NCBI GenBank assembly: GCA_009699875.1 | Contig: WLNI01000001.1 | Coordinates: forward strand, 992,001 to 1,056,000 | Direction: 5' to 3' | Source: Actinomycetota bacterium | Lineage (GTDB): Bacteria; Actinomycetota; Acidimicrobiia; Acidimicrobiales; RAAP-2 | Length of the DNA: 64,000 nt | Shown: positions 51,389 through 59,823 of the stretch, piece after piece | How the letters are laid out: every line of letters starts with the position of its first letter | Numbering within the stretch: position 1 is the stretch's first letter | Translations under genes and position numbers: made by a program | Notes under the pieces: model-generated | What the model saw: only the letters and a program-made list of their open reading frames with translations | Databases searched by the model: none | What the model was told of the DNA's origin: nothing

Positions 51389-52723
51389 TTAGGGTGTTAC
51401 GCACTTTGCGGGTTCGGTTTTTGGCTGCGAGGTGAGACCGATCTGCCATGAGAGCCAGGGTAGCGAATCGGCAAAGGCCTGACTCCAGAGTTCAAAGTCA
51501 TGGCCACCAGGGCGAATGAGGACACAGGTTGAGATCCCAGCTTTGGCTGCTAGGGGTTGGAGAATGCGTGCGGCATCTGCAGTTTCGGTGTCGTCGCTTC
51601 CCGCTTCAAACCAGCCACTGAGTTGCCCGAAGCCATCAGGACTGGTTTCAAAGATGGTGATGGGGCTCGCTGCTTCGTATTTGGACTTTGATCCCCCAAA
51701 GAGAATGTCAATGGTCTGTTGCACTGTGTCGTTCTCATACTGAGGGGCGGTGAAGCCAGAGTAGGACGCAAATGTTTGATAGACGTTTGGATGATTCAAC
51801 GCAAGAATCATGGAACACGTTCCGCCCGCAGAAAGTCCAGCAATGGCCATCGCCCCTGCTGCAGGCGATGCATGGAGTTGATTAATCGCGTAGGCCGGAA
51901 CGTCAACTGCCAAGTAGGTCTCGGCATTTCCGAACTGAGAGTTCACACACTCAGAGTCAACGGTCTTGATCCCATTTGAGTCGGGCATGACCAGGATTGG
52001 AGCAAGGCCATTGTGAGCAGCGGCAAAGGCATCTGCGGTTTCATCGGCGGTTCCACCACTTGACCAGTCAGCCGCACTTCCGGGCTCTCCTGGCAGCATC
52101 ACAATTGTTGGAAGAAGTGGTTTTTTTGTCGCAAACCAGGCGGGTGGGAGGTAGACGTAGGCCTTGCGAGTCTGGAAGTCCGACTGCACGGGAGGAATCG
52201 TTGTTTCAAAGACGACGCCATGGGAAGGCAGCTTTCCAGTGGCGTTGACTTGTTGTTGCATGTCGTTGACTTGTTGTTGGTCCACTACTTGCTCCGGCTG
52301 AAGACTGCCGAGCCGATATACGGTAATGAACGTCTCGGTGAAGACGTTGATAGCTCCAAGCGTGCAGGCCAGGGCAAGCACAACAGAGAGGATCGAAATA
52401 ACTCGTCGTTTTCTATTGAGGTGGGTCCACTCGCTGATACAGATCCAGAGCGCCAACAAAAATACAAAGCCCCACACGTAGGGCCAAGGAGGAATGTCCG
52501 GAGGCGTCACCGAGGTCAGCCAGAGAACGGTCGCGACAATGAACGTAACCGCTGCAGAGATTCCGAGTCCGACAAGGAAGGACCTTCTGTAACGCCGAGA
52601 TTTCCAATTGACTGTGATGGCGATCGTGAGGATGGTGATTACTTCGAAGGTGATGGGAAGCCAGCCCGTAATGATGGAAGTCTGTGTGAATCCAAACCAG
52701 AGAGTGTGCCAAAGCGTAAGCAT
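51389..52723 (-). CDS. Membrane-anchored alpha/beta esterase, copy 2
   Basis: A 444-residue paralogue of the 48897 gene: four N-terminal membrane segments (about 22-38, 48-70, 80-97, 107-125) and an extracytoplasmic esterase domain. Shared landmarks are AYVYLPPAWF, MLPGEPGSAADW, the nucleophile S298 in GLSAGGTCS and the His in RPGGHDFELW. A Gln-rich stretch (QVVDQQQVNDMQQQVN) links the membrane part and the catalytic domain. The two copies flank the tRNA-Lys and EamA genes, in opposite orientation. Confidence 0.75.
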   Translation of the reverse strand: MLTLWHTLWFGFTQTSIITGWLPITFEVITILTIAITVNWKSRRYRRSFLVGLGISAAVTFIVATVLWLTSVTPPDIPPWPYVWGFVFLLALWICISEWTHLNRKRRVISILSVVLALACTLGAINVFTETFITVYRLGSLQPEQVVDQQQVNDMQQQVNATGKLPSHGVVFETTIPPVQSDFQTRKAYVYLPPAWFATKKPLLPTIVMLPGEPGSAADWSSGGTADETADAFAAAHNGLAPILVMPDSNGIKTVDSECVNSQFGNAETYLAVDVPAYAINQLHASPAAGAMAIAGLSAGGTCSMILALNHPNVYQTFASYSGFTAPQYENDTVQQTIDILFGGSKSKYEAASPITIFETSPDGFGQLSGWFEAGSDDTETADAARILQPLAAKAGISTCVLIRPGGHDFELWSQAFADSLPWLSWQIGLTSQPKTEPAKCVTP

Positions 52724-52884
52724 CTTGATGTGGTCAGCCGATCAGTTCAAAAGGTGATGTTTTCTTAGTCGGAGCCCTGACTCCAGAGTTCATACGTTAC
52801 TTCAGAGTGTTGGTGAGCGAACATCTCATGGACTCGTTCCTGAGGAGTCGAATGAGCGAAATGGATCAGTGAGCCATGCTGATT

Positions 52885-52915
52885 TCCAAGGCTACGTGTG
52901 GTGAACACCCTTGGA
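52885..52915. repeat. Bulged inverted repeat before the APC permease gene
   Basis: TCCAAGG (52885-52891) pairs with CCTTGGA (52909-52915); inside, GTGT pairs with ACAC around GGTGA. It lies upstream of TAGGGT (52931-52936), a possible -10 element, so an operator is more likely than a leader structure. Confidence 0.4.
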
Positions 52916-52978
52916 GGTGCGGATTTTGGTTAGGGTAACCCCCATCACTACGTTGTGGAAGAAGAGAGGGGGAGTGAG

Positions 52979-54616
52979 ATGACCGACCAGATGAAATTGG
53001 ACGTTGGCGATTCATCTGAAGGCCTCAAACGCGAAACTAGTTTTCTTGGTCTGCTCTTCACTTCAACAGGATCAATTATTGGCTCCGGCTGGATGCTCGG
53101 CGCCTTTTTCTGTGCCGAGTACGCGGGCCCTGCTGCATTGTTTGCGTGGATTATTGGTTCGGTCGTGGCGTTATTACTGGCGCTCGTCTTTGCCGAACTT
53201 GGGGGACTCTTCCCCGTCTCTGGAGGGACCGCACGATTTCCCCACTATGCATTTGGGAACTTGGCGGGCGCATCATTTGGTTGGTTCTCCTGGCTTCAAG
53301 CAGTGGGAACCGCACCAATCGAAGTCGAGGCCGCACTGCAGTACATGTCAACGTTCGAAACATTGAAGTGGCTGGCGTATCAACAAGTCATCGATGGAAA
53401 TACCGTCACGATTCTCCGACCAGCTGGGGTTGGCGTTGCGGTCGTGATGCTCGGTCTGTTCGTGCTCTTGAATCTCTACGGGATTCGCAAGATGACCCAA
53501 GTCAACAATGTCATCACGACATGGAAACTTGTCGTGCCGATTATGACGATTGTCGTTCTTGGTTTTACTCATTTTCAAACTGTCAACTTCACGAGCCATG
53601 GCTTTGCTCCGTACGGCATGCACGGTGTTCTTCAAGCAGTCAGCCTTGGGGCGATGTTCTCACTCGTCGGCTTTGAACAGTGCGTGCAGCTCGCAGGTGA
53701 GAGTAAGAATCCACAACGAGATATTCCTCGGGCCGTCATCGGCTCGTTAGTGATCGGCGCAGTTCTCTACTTCATTCTTCAGGTTGTCTTTATCGCTGCA
53801 CTTCCCGGCTCCGCGTTTGCCCACGGGTGGTCGTCACTCGCTTTTGCGGGTTCGAATGGTCCCTTCGCTGGTTTAGCTAAAGGTCTCGGACTGGTGTGGC
53901 TGGCCTACGTGCTCTATGCCGACGCCGTGATTGCTCCGTCGGGTTCAGGACTTTGTTACATCACGACAACGAGTCGCATCACATTTGGAATGTCAAAGAA
54001 CGGCCAGGTTCCGTCAGCGTTCGAAAAGATAACAAAAAAAGAAAAAGTCCCGATCGTGGGTCTGTTTTTTGCCTGGGCAATGGGCGTGCTGCTCATGCTT
54101 CCCTTTGGGGGATGGCAGAGTTTGGTGGGTTTCATTACGTCGGCCACGGTTTTAATGTACGTCGGAGGACCTGTGTCACTCGGGGCACTTCGAAAGGAGA
54201 AGCCAGATCTCTTTCGGCCCTTCCGACTCCCATGGGCGTCAGTGCTTTCCCCGCTTTCCTTTATTGCCGCGAGTCTGGTGATCTATTGGGGGGGCTGGGA
54301 AACAGACTGGAAACTCGGAGTGGCAGTTCTCTTGGGGTATCTCTTAATGGGGATCTCTCGACTCACCAACGCAAACCCCATCAAGCTCCCACTTGACGCG
54401 AAGAACGCAATGTGGCTCGGGCCATACCTCGTGGGAATGCTGATTATTTCTTATTTCGGACAGTTTGGGCAAGGCCAAGCAGACCTACCGGATGGTTTGG
54501 ACTTCCTCGTCATAGCTGCCTTCAGTCTGGTGATCTACTACTGGGCAATTTCTCTCCGGCTCCCAGCGAGTGAGGTTGATAAGTACGCTGCAGACGTCTA
54601 CCCCGTCGAAAGCTAG
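52979..54616 (+). CDS. APC-superfamily amino acid permease
   Basis: A 545-residue transporter with about 12 to 13 membrane segments. The first segment contains TSTGSIIGSGWMLGAFF, the consensus substrate-contact loop of amino acid:proton symporters, and the closest style is the aspartate:proton symporter group. An earlier in-frame GTG at 52955 is rejected in favour of the ATG at 52979, which has GAGAGGGGGAG just upstream. Convergent with the following antiporter gene, with five bases between the stops. The substrate is not determined. Confidence 0.85.
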   Translation: MTDQMKLDVGDSSEGLKRETSFLGLLFTSTGSIIGSGWMLGAFFCAEYAGPAALFAWIIGSVVALLLALVFAELGGLFPVSGGTARFPHYAFGNLAGASFGWFSWLQAVGTAPIEVEAALQYMSTFETLKWLAYQQVIDGNTVTILRPAGVGVAVVMLGLFVLLNLYGIRKMTQVNNVITTWKLVVPIMTIVVLGFTHFQTVNFTSHGFAPYGMHGVLQAVSLGAMFSLVGFEQCVQLAGESKNPQRDIPRAVIGSLVIGAVLYFILQVVFIAALPGSAFAHGWSSLAFAGSNGPFAGLAKGLGLVWLAYVLYADAVIAPSGSGLCYITTTSRITFGMSKNGQVPSAFEKITKKEKVPIVGLFFAWAMGVLLMLPFGGWQSLVGFITSATVLMYVGGPVSLGALRKEKPDLFRPFRLPWASVLSPLSFIAASLVIYWGGWETDWKLGVAVLLGYLLMGISRLTNANPIKLPLDAKNAMWLGPYLVGMLIISYFGQFGQGQADLPDGLDFLVIAAFSLVIYYWAISLRLPASEVDKYAADVYPVES

Positions 54617-54621
54617 AGCGT

Positions 54622-55884
54622 CTACGCCCCAGTATCAGGGAAGAGATCATCGCCAAAGGTCATCTCTTGGCCTAACCCCAATTTCTTGTTCGCTCGAGAT
54701 GTCGAGTCGTCATCGCGAGCAGAAGTTTTACCAAGAATCCCAAAACCGATAAGTGGGAAGACGAGAACCGACAGCATCCCCGCCGCAACAAGGGCAGTGG
54801 CGTTGATCTGTTTCATGTGATGAGTAGAGATCCCGATCTCCACGATGACCACCAGCATTGGCAATGCGGTGGCTTGCAAGAAGCCAAGTGCAAATCGTTC
54901 TCTCACCGAAAGGATCTTTCGATACAAGAAGAGTGCAGGAGCTCCACGAATAATGATGAAGAGCCCAAAGAAGAAGAGAGCGTGGATAATCGTGTTGGGA
55001 TCCTTCCAGAGAGATTGAGCATCGAACTTCATCCCACTTACGATGAAAAAGATTGGAATAAAAAATCCAAATCCAACCGCTTCTAACTTTGGAACGAGGA
55101 GCTCACTTTGTGCGGGTCGAATGGCGAGGCGGGCAATCAGTCCAGAAACGAATGCTCCAAGAAGGAGTTCAAGTCCGAACTTGCTGGCAATCGCCACCAT
55201 TGCCACGATCAGCAAGATAATGATTCGAACAGGAAGTTGTGTTGAAGTGGAAAGGTGCTTTTGCAGTGTGTCGATGACTTTTGGCGGTTGGGGCCGTGAC
55301 GCAATGAGAGCGATGAGTACGGCGATGACGATAAAACCCACAAGGAGCAGCGTCTGGATTCCAGCACTTTCTGTCCCTAGCAGGATGGTGATGGCCAAGA
55401 TGGGGCCGAACTCGCCCGCGGCACCGGCAGCAGTGAGGAACGATCCAAACTTTGTATGAAGAATTTCGCGATCTTTAAGAATTGGCATCAGCGTCCCGAT
55501 GGCCGTGGTGGTGAGCGCGAGGCCAATGAGCAAACTCGACAACACGTATCCCGACCACAGCAGAATGCCGCCTAGCCCAAGACCAAGTATTAGGGAAACG
55601 AGCCAACCGGCTCCACCACGAATAATTGGCGCACCCTTGAGTTGAGAAAAGTTGATTTCAAATCCGGCCAGAAAGAAGAGAAAGCAAAGCCCGATGCCAG
55701 AGAGACCATTGATCACCGAATCAGTGTGGGCCCAGCCCAGGAGAGAAGGACCAATAAGGATTCCAAGGAGAATTTCGATCAGAATAGAAGGAATTCGAAA
55801 TCTCCAAAGCAGTTCGGCGCTAATGGGGGCAAGGACCGCGATGAATGCAATCACCATGAGTGAAATTGCGGTGGATGTTGGCAT
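54622..55884 (-). CDS. CPA2-family cation:proton antiporter
   Basis: A 420-residue protein with about 12 membrane segments of the KefB/NapA type. It contains the LLEILLGILIGPSLLG-type N-terminal repeat (ILIEILLGILIGPSLLG) and FLAGFEINFSQLK near the ion path, and FVSGLIARLAI in the core. No TrkA/RCK domain is attached. It probably exchanges Na+ or K+ for protons across the cell membrane. A leaderless -10 element precedes the ATG. Confidence 0.85.
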   Translation of the reverse strand: MPTSTAISLMVIAFIAVLAPISAELLWRFRIPSILIEILLGILIGPSLLGWAHTDSVINGLSGIGLCFLFFLAGFEINFSQLKGAPIIRGGAGWLVSLILGLGLGGILLWSGYVLSSLLIGLALTTTAIGTLMPILKDREILHTKFGSFLTAAGAAGEFGPILAITILLGTESAGIQTLLLVGFIVIAVLIALIASRPQPPKVIDTLQKHLSTSTQLPVRIIILLIVAMVAIASKFGLELLLGAFVSGLIARLAIRPAQSELLVPKLEAVGFGFFIPIFFIVSGMKFDAQSLWKDPNTIIHALFFFGLFIIIRGAPALFLYRKILSVRERFALGFLQATALPMLVVIVEIGISTHHMKQINATALVAAGMLSVLVFPLIGFGILGKTSARDDDSTSRANKKLGLGQEMTFGDDLFPDTGA

Positions 55885-55897
55885 TCTCCAAAGCGTA
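55885..55897 (-). promoter_or_regulatory. Leaderless -10 element of the antiporter gene
   Basis: TACGCT (complement of 55892-55897) ends seven bases before the ATG at 55884. The intervening TTGGAGA has a purine run too close to the start to be a normal ribosome site. Confidence 0.5.
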
Positions 55898-55942
55898 GGC
55901 CTTGATGACGCCAGGGTGCTGACTCAGTAATCGAAAGTGTGC

Positions 55943-57259
55943 CTAGTGCGCGTTGCGAGACAAGAGATCATTCACTGAGCTTCGAAAGGCGTCGCTTCGC
56001 TCTTTCCAGTTCGCAAACTGGCTAAAGCTCGGTGCTGCAGGGGAGAGAAGGACGATGCCTGTTGGCTTCGCCCAGGCGTACGCCGCATCAACACCAGATC
56101 CAATATCTGGCGCCAGGGTCACCGACGTATGCGTCGTGATGCGTCCGATTGCTTCACAGAGGCGCTCTCCTGAGTCTGGAAGTCCAAGAACGAGTGTTGG
56201 TGAATCTCGATGAGCTAATGCTTCAATGAGTTCTGTGTAATCAACACCGCGGTCATAGCCCCCGATAAGGATGGCGAGCCGCTCACCTTGCAACGCCTCA
56301 AGTGCAGTGAGTGTCGGCAATACATTTGTCGCAAGAGAGTCGTCGATAAATCGAACATCGCCAAGTGTGCCAACGGCGCTGAGTCGGCCAGGGAGTGGTT
56401 CGAAACCTTGGGCAGCGATGCTGAGTGCTTCTTCATCGCTGGCTTGTTCAACCCCAAAGGCGAGGGCAGCCAGGCGCGCAAGTTCAGCATTGGCGAGATT
56501 GTGATCGCCAACAAGTCCAAGCGGTGCAGCCCATGACTTGGCTAACCCATTGGACCACCGCACGTCACCACCGAGAAGGTCGGCTCGTTGTTGAAGGGCG
56601 GGGCTGAGGCGTTGGGCCACCGTGAGCTGAGCGTCTGGAAGAGAGGTCAGCGAAAGCTTGTCAACGTGGTACTGCTCAATCGATCCATGCCAGTCCACGT
56701 GGTCAGTCGCTAAAGAAGTAACGACAACGATTCCAGGAGCATCCGCGATATCAAGTGCTTGAAAACTTGAGGTCTCAACCACAATGGCATCGAGATCACT
56801 TGGAAGTGCCGCATCAAAGAGTGGACGCCCAATGTTTCCAGTGACTTCAGTTCGAAGGCCGAACTGGGTGAGGAGGTGACCGAGCACGCTGGCCGTTGTG
56901 CTTTTCCCTTTGGTTCCAGTCACACAGATGATCTTTGATCGATCGAGCTCGTGCATGCTCAGTCCCGTACCCCCAACCACGGGTATGCCCGAACGCTCGA
57001 GAGCCATGATGTCGGGACGGTACCGAGAGAACCCTGGGCTCTTGATCACGACGTCACAAGAAGCTAGGAGCTCGAAACCACCCGCGTCCGTTGCCTCAAC
57101 GGTGACGCCAGGCAGTTCAATGTTGGGGTCGTCGTCAACCACGACGATGTCAGTGGTTAATTCGCTCAGACGTGTCAGGGCGCTTTGACCCTCAACGCCA
57201 GCTCCGAAGACGCCAACTCGAACTCCAGCGAGATCAGCCCAGCCGATGGCGTGTCGCAT
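55943..57259 (-). CDS. murD: MurD-type ligase, probably MurD2 (L-glutamate adding)
   Basis: A 438-residue Mur ligase (from the ATG at 57259) that adds glutamate to UDP-MurNAc-L-Ala. The ATP loop is VTGTKGKSTTAS, the N-terminal domain starts GVRVGVFGAGVEGQSAL, and the C-terminal domain has LIGGYDRGVDY. Its start overlaps the end of murL by 26 bases, and MurD2/MurL pairs are known to work together: MurD2 adds L-Glu and MurL epimerises it. So this copy is likely to be the L-Glu-specific form, which needs no glutamate racemase. The frame extends 19 codons upstream without a ribosome site; GGAG lies before the 57259 ATG. Confidence 0.85.
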   Translation of the reverse strand: MRHAIGWADLAGVRVGVFGAGVEGQSALTRLSELTTDIVVVDDDPNIELPGVTVEATDAGGFELLASCDVVIKSPGFSRYRPDIMALERSGIPVVGGTGLSMHELDRSKIICVTGTKGKSTTASVLGHLLTQFGLRTEVTGNIGRPLFDAALPSDLDAIVVETSSFQALDIADAPGIVVVTSLATDHVDWHGSIEQYHVDKLSLTSLPDAQLTVAQRLSPALQQRADLLGGDVRWSNGLAKSWAAPLGLVGDHNLANAELARLAALAFGVEQASDEEALSIAAQGFEPLPGRLSAVGTLGDVRFIDDSLATNVLPTLTALEALQGERLAILIGGYDRGVDYTELIEALAHRDSPTLVLGLPDSGERLCEAIGRITTHTSVTLAPDIGSGVDAAYAWAKPTGIVLLSPAAPSFSQFANWKERSDAFRSSVNDLLSRNAH

Positions 57260-58535
57260 AGTTCTCCGGTATCGACGGCGGAAGTGGGTCATCTGTTTGT
57301 GATTGTGTGGGGACAAGGTTCGACGCGTTGCTTTGAATCATCTGATTGGCTTGTCGATCTGGGCGATGAGCGGTCGCAAGGAGTGCTTCTTGGCACTCCG
57401 CTTCGTCGCCAACACATTCAAATGGTCGACCTTCACTTGATGTGCCTATGAGAACCTTGAGTTGTTGTTCGAGCGCCGGGTTTTCGAGTGGCTCACTCCC
57501 AGCAAAGATTGCTCGGAGTGCGTCTGCATCAAGGAAGGGAGCTAACGCGAGGTCTACGAAGAGACACTTGTCACAAACTCCGCACCATGTGTCGAGCCGT
57601 TTTGAGGGATCTTGATGAAAGGCGCGGTTGCAGCTACGGAAGGTGTCATGGAACTGCGGCAGACCAGCGAATATTTTGGCGATGGAGAGCTCAGATCGAT
57701 TGCGGAGCCAGGAGAAGTAGGTAATGCCAGAAAGGCGACCTTCCAGAAATGTTCGAAAACCCTCTTCAAACTCACTCCCCTTGCTCCACTGGTGATTCAC
57801 CTCTCCTTGGGGAGTGGATCGAGTGGCGATTGAGGCCGATCGCTCGTTTGAGAAGGCAATAGCGCCGTAACCAGATGCCACACCTGTCAGCACCGCGAGG
57901 GCCGAAAGGATGCCCGTGACCGGCACGTGACCGTTGAGGTAGCCATGCGTCGTTGACGCCAAGACTTTTTCGTCAAGCACGCGCTCGCCTCGCATGACCG
58001 GAAGGTGTGTGAGTGCGGCTGACTTTTCGATGGCTTCAAAGCGAGCACCTGGTCGCTCTGCCACAAAGAGCGCTGCTCGCTGAGCAAGCGGACTGAGTTC
58101 GCTCACGGTCACGATCGAATCAATCCCACCTCCGAATGCGATTAAGACATGCTCGACAGCACACGATGTCTCGACAGGAGCAACGGCACGTTCGGGACCA
58201 GTGATCTCAAGAGTCGAAAGATCAAGACTGTTTTCAAATGCAAACTCTCCGAGACCCGCTTGGAAAAATCGTAGAAGGAACGCTCGCTCGTGAGCCGTTG
58301 TCGTGAACGGACCAAGGTCGATTCGGTGAGGTGCTCGAGTCTTGAAGTAGGAGATGCCAGCGAAGAGGGCGTAGATCTCTGCCGCTTCGCGAATACCGGG
58401 GCGGGTGAAGTCAGTCCCTGGGAGAACCACAGTTTCGCTGAATCGTTCATCTCCGATTTGATAGTGCGCTTCGAGTCGTTGGTGCTCGACGTCAATGTCA
58501 ACGCCGAGATAGGTAAAGACATCGCTTTCGCTCAT
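57234..58535 (-). CDS. murL: MurL, UDP-MurNAc-L-Ala-L-Glu epimerase
   Basis: A protein of 433 residues that fits MurL, the ATP-dependent epimerase converting the terminal L-Glu of UDP-MurNAc-L-Ala-L-Glu to D-Glu. The core has a PP-loop-like VLIAFGGGIDSIVT, then SNERSAS, GSEFEEGF and a late TWCGVCDKCLFVDLALAPF, all in the order expected for the family. The frame is open upstream to 58652, overlapping pgeF; the ATG at 58535 is preferred, with TAGCAT ten bases upstream. Tandem overlap with murD strongly supports the assignment. It provides a route to D-Glu in peptidoglycan different from MurI. Confidence 0.83.
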   Translation of the reverse strand: MSESDVFTYLGVDIDVEHQRLEAHYQIGDERFSETVVLPGTDFTRPGIREAAEIYALFAGISYFKTRAPHRIDLGPFTTTAHERAFLLRFFQAGLGEFAFENSLDLSTLEITGPERAVAPVETSCAVEHVLIAFGGGIDSIVTVSELSPLAQRAALFVAERPGARFEAIEKSAALTHLPVMRGERVLDEKVLASTTHGYLNGHVPVTGILSALAVLTGVASGYGAIAFSNERSASIATRSTPQGEVNHQWSKGSEFEEGFRTFLEGRLSGITYFSWLRNRSELSIAKIFAGLPQFHDTFRSCNRAFHQDPSKRLDTWCGVCDKCLFVDLALAPFLDADALRAIFAGSEPLENPALEQQLKVLIGTSSEGRPFECVGDEAECQEALLATAHRPDRQANQMIQSNASNLVPTQSQTDDPLPPSIPENYATRHRLG

Positions 58536-58575
58536 CGTGGGCCCAATGCTACGGGGCAGAACCCAATCTGGATGC

Positions 58576-59376
58576 TCATGGGAGAATTTGGGCAACAAGA
58601 GCGAAGCGACCTGTGGGCCGGGCTTCTCGGTCAGAGTAAAAGCGAGGGTCATCCGTTCGCCAAGGAAGGATCGAGAGGTTTTCGCTCTCCACTCCTAGCT
58701 CGAGGAGCTGCTGAGCATTGACGAGCGCAATATCAATATACGCAGACTCATCACGCATGAGAAGTGCGTCGCCAAGATCACCCGACACACTGCGCACTAC
58801 TGCCTCAACGACTTCAGTGCCAACTTCGTAGCGATCCTGATTGATTGATGGTCCAATGACGACCTTGATGTTTTTCACCTGGGCACCAACATCGCGCATG
58901 GCAAGAATAGTTTCGGTGGCTACCTTGTCGGCGGTTCCTCGCCAGCCTGCATGAGCCACGCCGAGAACGTGTGCGACAGGATCAACAAAAAGAATGGGGC
59001 AGCAGTCGGCGACCATGATCACCAGCGGTACACCGGGGGTGGTCGTAATCAGAGCATCGGTTCCAATGAGGGCGTGTTCACTGAAACGCGCGCCCCTTCC
59101 GGCGTGGGTGGAATCAACGACGGCACTTCGAGTCCCATGGGTTTGGTTGCAAAAAACCATGGCATCAAGGTCAACGCCGAGGGCCGAGGCCACCACTTCT
59201 CGATTCTTGATGACGGAATCATCAACATCTCCTACGTGGAGTCCCAGGTTTAATGAGTCATAGGGGGCCTGAGAAACCCCACCTTCTCGAGTCGTGACAA
59301 ACGCGTCAACTCCGAATGCGTCGACGTCATCGATGGCGAGGACTTCCAGTCCATCTCGAGTAGTGAACTTAGCCAC
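58576..59376 (-). CDS. pgeF: PgeF/YfiH-family (laccase-domain) protein
   Basis: A 266-residue cytoplasmic enzyme of the YfiH family, linked both to purine nucleoside phosphorolysis and to editing of wrong peptidoglycan precursors. Metal-ligand motifs are FCNQTHG, VADCCPILFVD and VAHAGWRGT. The GTG at 59376 overlaps the zur stop (GTGGCTAA) and starts the fold with AKFTTRDGLEV; a further GTG at 59436 lies deep inside zur. It is the gene before murL on the same strand, 40 bases away, which fits a peptidoglycan-related role. Confidence 0.85.
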   Translation of the reverse strand: MAKFTTRDGLEVLAIDDVDAFGVDAFVTTREGGVSQAPYDSLNLGLHVGDVDDSVIKNREVVASALGVDLDAMVFCNQTHGTRSAVVDSTHAGRGARFSEHALIGTDALITTTPGVPLVIMVADCCPILFVDPVAHVLGVAHAGWRGTADKVATETILAMRDVGAQVKNIKVVIGPSINQDRYEVGTEVVEAVVRSVSGDLGDALLMRDESAYIDIALVNAQQLLELGVESENLSILPWRTDDPRFYSDREARPTGRFALVAQILP

Positions 59377-59776
59377 TGGCACACGCTGGACAGAGGCCAG
59401 TGATCTCGAGTGAGTGTGAAACGTCACGGTAACCACTCGAGCTCACAACTTCGCTGGCCCACGTTTCAACGGCGGGTGCATGAAGCTCCTCAACGTTTCC
59501 ACACGAGCGACAGCGAAGATGATGGTGGTGATCTCCTGCGCCACAGCGCCGATACATTGCCTCGCCGGCGTCGGAGCGGATGACGTCAAGCATTCCAGCG
59601 TCGACCATTACTCTGAGTTGGGAGTAGACCGTGGCCAGCCCGACACGATTCCCCTGAGCGCGCAACGTTGCATGGAGATCCTGGGCGGAACAGAACCCCT
59701 TGTTCTTGGACAGCGCCTCCTCGACAGCCTTTCGCTGTCGGGTCATCCGCTGGGGGGCTGGAGTTTCAGAGGTCAC
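59369..59776 (-). CDS. zur: Fur-family regulator, probably Zur
   Basis: A 135-residue metal-sensing repressor. The winged helix (about 10-80) carries the recognition segment VGLATVYSQLRVMVDAG; the metal sites are GDHHHHLRC and the pairs CRSCG and CPAC, typical of structural zinc. It is divergent from znuACB, so zinc-dependent control of that operon is the obvious role. The GTG at 59776 has TACAAT seven bases upstream (leaderless). It is followed by pgeF, murL and murD on the same strand. Confidence 0.88.
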   Translation of the reverse strand: MTSETPAPQRMTRQRKAVEEALSKNKGFCSAQDLHATLRAQGNRVGLATVYSQLRVMVDAGMLDVIRSDAGEAMYRRCGAGDHHHHLRCRSCGNVEELHAPAVETWASEVVSSSGYRDVSHSLEITGLCPACASG

Positions 59777-59789
59777 CGCACAAATTGTA
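59777..59789 (-). promoter_or_regulatory. Leaderless -10 element of zur
   Basis: TACAAT (complement of 59784-59789) ends seven bases before the GTG at 59776. It overlaps the -35 element of the divergent znuA promoter, so the two promoters cannot be occupied freely at once. Confidence 0.5.
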
Positions 59790-59813
59790 ACCGTTCTCGT
59801 TCTGGACTACTGT
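59785..59813 (+). promoter_or_regulatory. Promoter of znuA
   Basis: TTGTAA (59785-59790), 17-base spacer, TACTGT (59808-59813). Initiation near 59820 leaves at most about four bases before the ATG at 59824. The spacer holds the sequence TAACCGTTCTCG, which resembles, on the other strand, the Zur-like site at 59825. Confidence 0.6.
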
Positions 59814-59823
59814 CTTCCTCAGA

